From the NCBI GenBank assembly GCA_011053085.1, contig DSBE01000377.1:1-19882 (forward strand): a stretch of 19,882 nucleotides of DNA, read 5' to 3'. The notes beneath the pieces are model-generated. The model ran no database searches and was not told the origin of the DNA. It saw only the letters and a program-made list of their open reading frames with translations. The position numbers were made by a program, and so were the translations under genes. Source of the stretch: Chloroflexota bacterium. Lineage in GTDB: Bacteria; Chloroflexota; Anaerolineae; Anaerolineales; Anaerolineaceae. Of this stretch, positions 1-6,764 are shown piece by piece; position 1 is the first letter of the stretch; each line of letters starts with the position of its first letter.

Positions 1-195
1 ATGCACATCCAGCGGGAGTGTTGATAATCTACGGCAATGATTGACGATGAACGGCCCCATGGTGATGTTGGGGACAAAGTGTCCATCCATCACATCCACA
101 TGGATCCAATCAGCTCCCCCCAGTTCGATTTGTTCTAATTGTGATTGGAGGTTGCCAAAATCTGCTGATAGTATTGACGGAGAGATTATCATCAT
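1..195 (-). CDS. rpe: Ribulose-phosphate 3-epimerase, N-terminal part (cut by window edge)
   Basis: Interconverts D-ribulose 5-phosphate and D-xylulose 5-phosphate in the pentose phosphate pathway. The 65 visible codons give a typical Rpe N-terminus: [13 protein letters not shown] at the start, then [19 protein letters not shown], which contains the metal and substrate residues of the first strands of the TIM barrel (Ser, His, Asp), and finally PLDVH, where the family continues with LM. The rest lies left of the window. Two ATG codons stand side by side (195-193 and 192-190) behind AGGTG, so the start is uncertain by one residue. The gene begins 9 bases after the kinase stop codon, so it is probably the second gene of that operon. 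The family assignment is firm. Confidence 0.93.
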   Translation of the reverse strand, partial: MMIISPSILSADFGNLQSQLEQIELGGADWIHVDVMDGHFVPNITMGPFIVNHCRRLSTLPLDVH

Positions 196-204
196 CTACA
201 CCTA

Positions 205-1266
205 TTATCCCGGGACATTGAAATAAACATAAATCCAAAATGGAATCAAACCAGCTACCGCTATGGTGGCTAACAATCCTAACAGAATGGAAATCCAATC
301 GAACTGTTTGGGCGTTTTTTCAGGAAGTGTATACTTGTGTTTTGAACTGGGTGGATTTGCTGTTCGGATCGATTCTGCGAGGGTTAGTTTGTTTGGTTTT
401 GATTCTATCGGCTCTGCTGTCAGGCTTAAAATCAAGGAATGCCTTACAGATGCCAGATTGTCTCTAAGTTGCGAGAATGAACGGAAACGTTTGCGGGGAT
501 CTTTTTCTAAACAGCGCAGTATTAAAGAATTCAGTGTGTCAGGAATGTCGGGGTTTATTTCGCTTGGGGGCTGTGGTGTCACTTGAATATGAGCCTGTAA
601 TAATTCATCTACTGTGGCGGCTGTGAAAGGAAGATACCCGGTAAACAATTGGTATAAAACGATGCCACAAGAGTAGATGTCTGAAGCAATGGAAGGCGGT
701 TCACCTTTGGCTTGTTCAGGAGAAACGTAATAGGGAGAGCCCCAGAAGAATTCATTGTCGAAGTTGTCAGACTGCTGCATCACACGAGCAAGTCCGAAAT
801 CTGTGATTTTCACTTGATTCGATTCATCGAGGAGGATATTAGAGGGTTTAATGTCACAGTGAATAATTTTGTTTGCGTGCGCGTGATCAATAGCCCTGCA
901 TATTTGAATGCCATAATCGAGTTCTGTTATCATGTTGATGGAGGGACGGGTTTGAATGTGTGTTTTTAAATTTGACCCCTCGATATATTGCAGGGCGATA
1001 AAAATGCGAGTTCCATCCAATCCAGAATCAAACACAGTGACGATATTGGGATGGGATAATTTTGCAGCTGCGCGAGCCTCCTGTTGGAAGCGAAGGCGCA
1101 TATCTTCTGTACTGGCGTATTTTTGCCGCAACACTTTAATGGCGACATCGCGATCTAGTACCACATCGCGTGCTTTGTATACAATGGACATGCCACCGGT
1201 ACCAACCAGGCGGTTAATTTCATAGCGATTGCCTATCATCGAGGTGGGGTTGTGTGCAATTGTCAT
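205..1266 (-). CDS. Membrane-anchored Ser/Thr protein kinase with almost no extracellular part
   Basis: A Hanks-type kinase of about 353 residues that phosphorylates Ser/Thr in the cytoplasm. Visible motifs (numbered from the ATG at 1266): glycine loop VGTGGMSIVYKA near 21-32, VAIK with Lys44, a helix C Glu at 63, catalytic loop HCDIKPSN at 136-143, DFG at 156-158, and SPEQAKG. One hydrophobic helix at about 324-347 is followed by only six residues, so there is no PASTA or other outside sensor. The catalytic loop is HCD rather than HRD, a non-RD kinase. The frame is open from an ATG at 1338, but the extra 24 residues look unlike kinase sequence and neither start has a Shine-Dalgarno; a TATAAT lies just upstream of 1266, so I prefer that start. 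It runs divergently from the SH3 gene and is followed by rpe. Confidence 0.9.
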   Translation of the reverse strand: MTIAHNPTSMIGNRYEINRLVGTGGMSIVYKARDVVLDRDVAIKVLRQKYASTEDMRLRFQQEARAAAKLSHPNIVTVFDSGLDGTRIFIALQYIEGSNLKTHIQTRPSINMITELDYGIQICRAIDHAHANKIIHCDIKPSNILLDESNQVKITDFGLARVMQQSDNFDNEFFWGSPYYVSPEQAKGEPPSIASDIYSCGIVLYQLFTGYLPFTAATVDELLQAHIQVTPQPPSEINPDIPDTLNSLILRCLEKDPRKRFRSFSQLRDNLASVRHSLILSLTAEPIESKPNKLTLAESIRTANPPSSKHKYTLPEKTPKQFDWISILLGLLATIAVAGLIPFWIYVYFNVPG

Positions 1267-1276
1267 ATTGCAATTA

Positions 1277-1303
1277 ATTATATCATAGGGGTATTGATGG
1301 AAA
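1277..1303 (-). promoter_or_regulatory. Candidate promoter of the kinase-rpe operon
   Basis: On the minus strand a TATAAT hexamer (1282-1277) follows a weak -35-like TTTCCA (1303-1298) with a 15-base spacer. It would start transcription a few bases before the ATG at 1266, giving a nearly leaderless message. This is the main reason for preferring that start. The -35 is poor, so this is only a candidate. Confidence 0.35.
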
Positions 1304-1346
1304 AAATGCGGGAGGGTCGTGAAGTTATTCAAAGCCATAACTGTTG

Positions 1347-1375
1347 TTATGAGTTACATCAATTTCCGCTATAAT
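1347..1375 (+). promoter_or_regulatory. Candidate promoter of the SH3-domain gene
   Basis: A TATAAT hexamer (1370-1375) lies in front of the gene at 1383. A weak TTATGA (1347-1352) is 17 bases upstream. AGGTGG at 1377-1382 is the likely ribosome-binding site, directly before two ATG codons, so the leader would be very short. The -10 is a consensus match; the -35 is not. Confidence 0.4.
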
Positions 1376-1382
1376 TAGGTGG

Positions 1383-1868
1383 ATGATGACTGAAGACACT
1401 TTGCGCAAAGGCAGAAAACGCATTCTGATCATAATGGCTATTGCATTGGTTGCAGGCTTGATTTTGTTTGCCGCTTTAATTTCGTTGATTTTAATATCGA
1501 TACCAGCTCAGTCCGCACAATCACAGGAGCCTGTTGTAACGCTTATTCCTTATGCAACCCCACATGTGATGCCCAGCCCAACGGTTTCTGTGGACGATTT
1601 TGAAACCCCTTCGATTGTCATCGAGGGAATAACTGTTGGGACTGTTGTGCAAATCGTTGAAACGGGTGGGCTGGGCTTGCGTTTACGGGCGAATCCGGGC
1701 ACTGCGGGAACGATTCAGTTTGTGGGACAGGAATTGGAATTGTTCACGGTTGTGAATGGACCGGTCGAACAAGATGGTTATGTCTGGTGGTATCTTGAAT
1801 CTCCGTATGATGCATCAAGGAGCGGGTGGGCTGCTGCTTCATACCTCATGGTTATTGAATCCGAATAA
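1383..1868 (+). CDS. Membrane-anchored bacterial SH3-like domain protein
   Basis: A 161-residue protein that seems to display an SH3b-like domain outside the membrane. A positively charged start (RKGRKR) is followed by one long hydrophobic stretch at about 14-40, which is either a signal anchor or an uncleaved signal. After a Pro/Ser/Thr-rich linker, residues about 84-158 match the SH3_3 pattern: GLRLRANPGTAG, then GQELELFTVVNGP, then YVWWYLES and SGWAAASYL. Such domains in other proteins bind cell-wall peptides or sugars; binding here is inference. The neighbours are protein kinases on both sides, so it may be part of an envelope-sensing arrangement. ATG at 1383 and ATG at 1386 are both possible starts. 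Confidence 0.8.
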   Translation: MMTEDTLRKGRKRILIIMAIALVAGLILFAALISLILISIPAQSAQSQEPVVTLIPYATPHVMPSPTVSVDDFETPSIVIEGITVGTVVQIVETGGLGLRLRANPGTAGTIQFVGQELELFTVVNGPVEQDGYVWWYLESPYDASRSGWAAASYLMVIESE

Positions 1869-1928
1869 TGCGCCAGCCATGATACTTTGGAAAAGCCAGG
1901 CTCCGGGCCCATAAATACTCGGTTCAAA

Positions 1929-1960
1929 TTGTCCATGAGAAGCGAGAAGTGATATATAAT
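1929..1960 (+). promoter_or_regulatory. Possible promoter of the kinase-phosphatase operon
   Basis: The sequence ATATATAAT ends with TATAAT at 1955-1960. A TTGTCC at 1929-1934 is a possible -35, but the spacer is 20 bases, longer than usual. Transcription would start near 1967, about 50 bases before the proposed CTG start at 2021. No better promoter was seen between 1869 and 2020, and no convincing terminator follows the SH3 gene, so read-through from 1383 is also possible. Confidence 0.3.
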
Positions 1961-2007
1961 GAGTAAAGTTCTCTCTCATCGTAATCTATTGCAGGGCGTG
2001 ATTAATC

Positions 2008-2015
2008 AGGGGAGG
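2008..2015 (+). promoter_or_regulatory. Strong Shine-Dalgarno that fixes a CTG start
   Basis: AGGGGAGG lies five bases before CTG at 2021. No ATG, GTG or TTG is in the kinase frame between the in-frame stop TAA at 2003-2005 and the TTG at 2096. The later TTG (2096) and ATG (2102) have no ribosome-binding site in front. This pairing of a strong site with a CTG is the basis for the start chosen for the kinase. Confidence 0.6.
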
Positions 2016-2020
2016 TTATT

Positions 2021-3946
2021 CTGCAAGATCGTATCATAACCCGCGTATTTCCCGAATCGGAAAGCAAAAGACCAGGCCGTTTACCAGCAAAAAGTTTGCT
2101 GATGCGCCGATACCTCATCCAGGATGTGATTGGCTCTGGTGGGATGGGTGCTGTTTATCGCGCAAGAGATATGCATTTTCCCAATGCTGTCAAGTTGGTG
2201 GCGATCAAAGAGATGGTTAGCGCGAATACGGATCCCAAGATTAACCAGATGATGATTAAGAACTTCGAGAGAGAAGCCAATCTTCTGGTTACTTTGTCGC
2301 ATCCATCGATCACAAATATCTATGATTATTTCACCATTGACCAACGGGCGTATCTTGTGATTGAATATGTGTATGGGAAAGATCTCGAACGGGTTTTAGA
2401 GCGGGTTACAGATTTTATCCCTGAATCACAGGTGATCAAGTGGGCTGTGCAATTGTGCGATGTATTGGATTATCTGCATTCACATGAACCAGAACCGATA
2501 ATCTTTCGAGATATAAAACCATCCAATATCATGATCAACCAACAAGGTAATGTGGTTTTGATTGACTTTGGTATCGCGAAAACGTTCCAGCTTGGCCAAA
2601 AGGGAACCATTATCGGTACTGAAGGGTATGCGCCGCCAGAGCAGTATCGAGGAGAGGCAACCCCCAGTGTTGATATATATGCGCTGGGAGCAACACTTCA
2701 TCATTTATTCACACGACATGATCCCACCATTGAACCTCCGTTTACCTTTGAGCAGCGGCCTATCAAAAAGTTCAATCCTGCTGTCACTGATCAAATGGTT
2801 ACTATTGTGGAGAAGGCACTTTCTTACAATGCTGGTGATCGTTATAGCACAGCCAAGGAAATGCGTGATGCCCTCATTCGTGCAGGCAGCGAGACGGGTT
2901 TGTTGTCACCTGTCGATTCCCTTTTTACTGTTGCGACCCAGACGAAGGGTGAATCAAAAGGCCAAACGCCAGCAGAGCAATTGATAAAACCGATCTGGAC
3001 ATTTCGCTGTGAGGATGAAGTACGCGGTTCGGCGGTAATCTCGAACAGAAGTGTCTACATCGGCTCCTATGATCATAATGTTTACAAGCTCAATGCGGCT
3101 GACGGTAAATTTGTGTGGAAGTATCCTGCCAAAGGAGGCATCGTAAGTATGCCCGCTTTTGATGGCAGTCTTTTGTTCTTTGGATCAGAAGACCACCATG
3201 TGTATGCTGTTGAGAGTGGCAGTGGCAAACGTGTGTGGGCGTTTCAGACGCGTGGTCCGGTGCGCGGTTCGCCATCAGTGCGCAATGAACATGTTTTCAT
3301 CGGCAGTGATGATTGCAATCTGTATGCTATTTCGATTACCGGGGGCACGCCTTCATGGAAAGCGGAGGCGATGGCACCCATACGGACAAAGCCCATTGTT
3401 ACCGATGACCGGGTAATATATGTGGGGATGGATGGAGAGATGCTGAGCACAGACATGGGCGGGATGATGAAATGGCGATTCAACGCCAAACGAGGCGTCC
3501 TTGGGAACCCATACCTGGACGAAAGTGAAGGGATGTTGTTTTTCAGTTCTTTGGATGCAACCCTGTATGCGATTGACTCGAAAACTGGCTGGGCTATCTG
3601 GCGATTTCGCATGGATAAAGGATCAGTGTCTTCTCCTATCGTGTTGAATGACAATATCTTTTTGGGGTCTGCCGATGGAAAAATATATTGTGTGAATAAA
3701 AACAACGGGCGGTTGGTATGGAGTTACCAGACCGAATCGCAAGTGAGTGGCTCTCCAATTACTGACAATGATCGAGTGTATATCGGTGATTCTGACGGTG
3801 GCATTTATTGTCTGGATGTGCAAAGTGGAGAATTATTCTGGAAGTTCCAAACCCAGGGTCATATCACCGGGCGGCCAGCACTAGACAACGGGGTGCTTGT
3901 GTTTGGTTCAACTGATCATAATGTCTACGCGATCGCCGTTTATTAG
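2021..3946 (+). CDS. Soluble Ser/Thr protein kinase with C-terminal 8-repeat PQQ propeller
   Basis: About 641 residues from the CTG start. The kinase domain occupies roughly 25-290: GSGGMGAVY loop, VAIK (Lys63), catalytic loop FRDIKPSN (162-169), DFG (182-184), YAPPEQY. The usual His of HRD is Phe here. Residues about 321-641 hold eight tandem repeats of about 40 residues, each with a W-x-(F/Y) strand and a G-S-x-D-x-x-(V/L)-Y-A/C-like strand, as in PQQ/PilQ-type beta-propellers; eight copies suggest a closed eight-blade ring. I see no membrane helix, so the whole protein is probably cytoplasmic and the propeller is a docking or ligand-sensing platform (inference). The segment PGRLPAKSLLMRRYLI before the glycine loop resembles the conserved lead-in of related kinases, which supports coding upstream of 2096. 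The conservative start would be 2096 or 2102. The PP2C gene follows after 12 bases. Confidence 0.88.
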   Translation: MQDRIITRVFPESESKRPGRLPAKSLLMRRYLIQDVIGSGGMGAVYRARDMHFPNAVKLVAIKEMVSANTDPKINQMMIKNFEREANLLVTLSHPSITNIYDYFTIDQRAYLVIEYVYGKDLERVLERVTDFIPESQVIKWAVQLCDVLDYLHSHEPEPIIFRDIKPSNIMINQQGNVVLIDFGIAKTFQLGQKGTIIGTEGYAPPEQYRGEATPSVDIYALGATLHHLFTRHDPTIEPPFTFEQRPIKKFNPAVTDQMVTIVEKALSYNAGDRYSTAKEMRDALIRAGSETGLLSPVDSLFTVATQTKGESKGQTPAEQLIKPIWTFRCEDEVRGSAVISNRSVYIGSYDHNVYKLNAADGKFVWKYPAKGGIVSMPAFDGSLLFFGSEDHHVYAVESGSGKRVWAFQTRGPVRGSPSVRNEHVFIGSDDCNLYAISITGGTPSWKAEAMAPIRTKPIVTDDRVIYVGMDGEMLSTDMGGMMKWRFNAKRGVLGNPYLDESEGMLFFSSLDATLYAIDSKTGWAIWRFRMDKGSVSSPIVLNDNIFLGSADGKIYCVNKNNGRLVWSYQTESQVSGSPITDNDRVYIGDSDGGIYCLDVQSGELFWKFQTQGHITGRPALDNGVLVFGSTDHNVYAIAVY

Positions 3947-3958
3947 CAGGAGGGAAGA

Positions 3959-4777
3959 ATGGCATACGAATCCGCAAGCAAAACGACCATACAAGATGTT
4001 CAACCTGCGATGGCTTTTACTGTTGGCGCTTGTCAGAGTTATGGGAAACGATATGATCACAATGAAGATTCCATATTCACCATGGATACTTTGTTGGCAA
4101 CAGACAATGGTATCCTGAATTTTGGCTTGTTCATTGTTGCCGACGGAATGGGGGGGCATGCAAAAGGCGAGGAAGCCAGTTCACGAGCTATTCAGGCCAT
4201 GGTTGAACATGTTCTGCGTCATTTGTTCCTCCCAATGGTAAATCCTGCCGGATTCAGTCAACCGGAGCCGGTTCAGGAAGTACTTGAAAATGGTATGCGT
4301 AGAATAAATGAGCAATTATTAGTGGAGATCCCTGACGGGGGAACAACGATGACGGCCATGATCATTTTGGGGAATTATCTAACGATCGGGCATGCAGGTG
4401 ACTCGCGCGCTTATCTTATTGATGAACAAGGTGATTTGGAACAACTCACCAAAGATCAAACACTGGTGCAACGGCTTGTAGATTTGGGACAATTGAGTCT
4501 CGAAGAAGGGAGGAATTACAATCAGAAAAATGTATTGTATTCAGCCCTGGGCCAGAATGAGTCAGTTGACATACAATTATCTACCAGGAGAATTCCGCAA
4601 GCCGGCTACCTGATCTTATGCAGTGATGGGGTGACGGTATGCGTGGATGATGATACAATCAAATCCATAGTAAGCAGTAGCGCCCATCCACAGGAAGCAA
4701 GTGAGAGGTTGATAGCCGACGCCAATGCAGCTGGGGGTCCAGATAACATTTCAGCCATCGTAATCAAAGTACACTAA
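3959..4777 (+). CDS. PP2C-family Ser/Thr protein phosphatase
   Basis: A 272-residue metal-dependent phosphatase that should reverse the work of the neighbouring kinases. All family motifs are visible: RYDHNEDS near 31-38, VADGMGGHAKGEEAS from 60, DGGTTMTAM, GHAGDSRAYL, LTKDQTLVQ, NVLYSALG, LCSDGV with Asp223, and GGPDNIS with Asp262. These include the Asp residues that bind the two metal ions. There is no membrane segment. An AGGAGG site sits six to seven bases before the ATG. It follows the propeller kinase by 12 bases and precedes the vWA gene by 8, so the three are surely co-transcribed. Confidence 0.95.
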   Translation: MAYESASKTTIQDVQPAMAFTVGACQSYGKRYDHNEDSIFTMDTLLATDNGILNFGLFIVADGMGGHAKGEEASSRAIQAMVEHVLRHLFLPMVNPAGFSQPEPVQEVLENGMRRINEQLLVEIPDGGTTMTAMIILGNYLTIGHAGDSRAYLIDEQGDLEQLTKDQTLVQRLVDLGQLSLEEGRNYNQKNVLYSALGQNESVDIQLSTRRIPQAGYLILCSDGVTVCVDDDTIKSIVSSSAHPQEASERLIADANAAGGPDNISAIVIKVH

Positions 4778-4785
4778 ACACTTAT

Positions 4786-6075
4786 ATGGCAATCATAAAG
4801 CTGAATCATTCTGTTAAGTATGGCAACGAGTATTTAAATGTCATCAAAGAAACGCAGGTTTTCTACGCGTTGATGAAATTGACATACCAGTTGCCGGAAG
4901 GCTTTCAGCGGTTGCCGATTAACCTGTGTCTGGTCATAGATACCTCTACTTCGATGAAGGGTTATGCGCTGGATGTAGTGAAGAGAACCCTGGTTAATTT
5001 GCATCAGTATTTATCACCGGATGATTATGTGTCCTTGGTGGTATTCAATGACCGGGCAGATACATTGCTTCGTGCAACAAAAATCGGTGATTTTGGCAGC
5101 TTGACTCGTTATGTGATGCGTATGCATGCCGAAGGCGGCACAGAAATTTATCAAGGGTTAAAGCGTGGATATGTGCAATTGGTGAGATCACCCATCTTTC
5201 GAAAAAGCACATCGTTGCTGTTATTATTGACAGATGGTCAAACCTACGGTGATGATGAGATGTGTATGCGCCTGGTTCGCAGCGCCAACCAGGAGGGCGT
5301 GATTTTTTCCGCCTTCGGTTTGGGGGATGAGTGGAATGATGAATTTCTTGATCAACTGGTTGGGTACTCGGGCGGTGAAGTTACCTATCTTTCTGAGGTG
5401 AGCGAATTTGGCGACCTTTTGGGCAAGTATCTGGCCCTGTCTCAGATCATTGAAATTCCGCAAGTCGTTTTTTCATTCGATACCCATCCGTGTGTTGCGG
5501 TCACCTCATTACATCGGATGTCCGCCGGGGTAACCCCGCTGCTTGCTTATGGCAACACGTTTCATTTGGGCTCGTTGCGGGCCTCACGGGAGTTAGAATT
5601 TTTATTCGAGTTAAAGATATCTCCGGTTACAGGCGCATTAAATCGCCTTGACATGGTCAGAGGGACGTTCTCCGCCCATCATCTGCCAGGGGATACTGAA
5701 TTGAGCACAGAGAATTTGATCTTTGGTGTACCTTTTGATTTGGAGAAGAAAAACCGAAATGTCCCGGATGGAAAAGTGCTACAATCGGTTTATCATATTA
5801 GTTTATATCGCATGCAGGCTGCTGCGCGCAAGTTGATCCGTCAAGGCGATATTGATACGGGTATTAATACACTGAAGAACCTGGCACGGCAATTGGCTGC
5901 ACAAGGCCAGGATGCTTTGGCAACCAGTGTTTTGGAGGAATCAAACTTCATTGAGGAACACCAGCATTATTCAGATTCGGGTGAGAAAAAGATCAAATAT
6001 GGCACCAGGGTATTGCCATCAGTAACAGCTCCCGCCATACGGGCTGCACCCACGAAGAAAGTTGAATTAAAATGA
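4786..6075 (+). CDS. von Willebrand factor A domain protein with intact metal site
   Basis: A 429-residue soluble protein. Residues about 40-225 form a vWA domain with a complete MIDAS metal site: DTSTS (52-56), Thr119 in GGTEIY, and TDG with Asp150. The following beta-rich part (about 230-330) and the helical C-terminus (about 340-400, ending in a basic tail) look like those of YfbK/chloride-channel-like vWA proteins, but no function follows from that. No signal peptide or membrane helix was seen. vWA proteins usually work as metal-dependent adaptors that hold protein complexes together. Its place between a phosphatase and an FHA protein suggests a scaffold or substrate of the kinase. The stop codon overlaps the next ATG (ATGA), indicating translational coupling. 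Confidence 0.88.
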   Translation: MAIIKLNHSVKYGNEYLNVIKETQVFYALMKLTYQLPEGFQRLPINLCLVIDTSTSMKGYALDVVKRTLVNLHQYLSPDDYVSLVVFNDRADTLLRATKIGDFGSLTRYVMRMHAEGGTEIYQGLKRGYVQLVRSPIFRKSTSLLLLLTDGQTYGDDEMCMRLVRSANQEGVIFSAFGLGDEWNDEFLDQLVGYSGGEVTYLSEVSEFGDLLGKYLALSQIIEIPQVVFSFDTHPCVAVTSLHRMSAGVTPLLAYGNTFHLGSLRASRELEFLFELKISPVTGALNRLDMVRGTFSAHHLPGDTELSTENLIFGVPFDLEKKNRNVPDGKVLQSVYHISLYRMQAAARKLIRQGDIDTGINTLKNLARQLAAQGQDALATSVLEESNFIEEHQHYSDSGEKKIKYGTRVLPSVTAPAIRAAPTKKVELK

Positions 6076-6521
6076 TTCGCTGTCCGAATTGTAAAAATGA
6101 AGAGTTTGAAGGAGCTATGTTCTGTTCGCAGTGCGGGGCAACACTTTTGGGGGTGGAACAAGCGGAACCGAAAGAATCATATCAATCATACCTAATCCAG
6201 GTGACTTTTACCGATACAGACAAAGTGGTAACTCTACAAGGAAAAGAGAAATATGTCCTGGGGAGGATTGTTCCAACAGCCGATGAGGTTCTGGTGGATC
6301 TTGATATGGAAGATCATCAAGGGTATGAAAAAGGGGTTTCGCGCCAGCATGCGATGATTAAGTTCACGGAGGAAGGTTTCAAAGTGGTTGACCTGAATTC
6401 TTCTAACCGCACCTTTTTAGATGAAGAAGAATTGTATCCGGGGAATGAGTATGTTCTGGCGGAGAATTGTATGTTAAGATTGGGTAAGTTAAGAATGAAC
6501 ATAAGGATTCAAAAGGTGTAA
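6072..6521 (+). CDS. Zinc-ribbon plus FHA-domain protein
   Basis: A 149-residue protein with two parts. Residues 1-25 are a zinc ribbon with Cys4, Cys7, Cys18 and Cys21. Residues about 40-147 are an FHA domain, which binds phosphothreonine peptides: LGR with Arg65, VSRQH with Ser90 and His93, and LNSSNRT with Asn112. The usual glycine after that Asn is Arg113, so the loop is slightly unusual, but the Arg and Ser used to hold the phosphate are present. It is the likely reader of marks placed by the kinase at 2021. It overlaps the vWA gene by four bases (ATGA). Confidence 0.9.
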   Translation: MIRCPNCKNEEFEGAMFCSQCGATLLGVEQAEPKESYQSYLIQVTFTDTDKVVTLQGKEKYVLGRIVPTADEVLVDLDMEDHQGYEKGVSRQHAMIKFTEEGFKVVDLNSSNRTFLDEEELYPGNEYVLAENCMLRLGKLRMNIRIQKV

Positions 6522-6522
6522 T

Positions 6523-6762
6523 ATGCCACTTGCTTTGGTTCATGTGAAGAATGAAGATCCGATTGTAGCAGAATTGGATGAGCTGCCATCAGCCACTGAT
6601 AACCTCATCATATTGAAGAACCCCAGAAGGCGTGATGGAAAAGATATTCATTACCTGGACAATCAAGTAACCCTGGTCATTTTCCCCTATGAGCGAATCA
6701 ACTTTGTCGAAATACTGCCAGGCGCTGAAGAAGAAGAGATTATTAGTTTTGTGAGGGAGTAG
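6523..6762 (+). CDS. Unrecognised 79-residue protein in the signalling operon
   Basis: I do not recognise this family. It begins one base after the FHA stop codon, has AAGGTG five bases before its ATG, and ends two bases before the response regulator, so it is a real member of the operon. The protein is acidic at both ends with a basic NPRRRDGKD segment in the middle, and alternates hydrophobic residues in a way that suggests a small beta-barrel or beta-sandwich (LIILKN, VTLVIFPYERINFVEILP). The C-terminus is Glu-rich. There is no signal peptide, membrane helix or cysteine. It could be an adaptor of the FHA protein or the response regulator, but that is only suggested by position. Confidence 0.75.
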   Translation: MPLALVHVKNEDPIVAELDELPSATDNLIILKNPRRRDGKDIHYLDNQVTLVIFPYERINFVEILPGAEEEEIISFVRE

Positions 6763-6764
6763 CC

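Noticed and set aside
1267..1338. 24-residue N-terminal extension of the membrane kinase
   Set aside because: The residues do not look like kinase sequence, the ATG at 1338 has no ribosome-binding site, and a TATAAT lies within the extension.
3244..3705. 153-codon open frame antisense to the PQQ propeller
   Set aside because: It lies wholly inside the propeller, has no start signals and its composition is a shadow of the repeats.
2980..3946. PQQ-dependent dehydrogenase domain
   Set aside because: The repeats lack dehydrogenase active-site residues and a signal peptide, and are fused to a kinase; they are structural propeller repeats.
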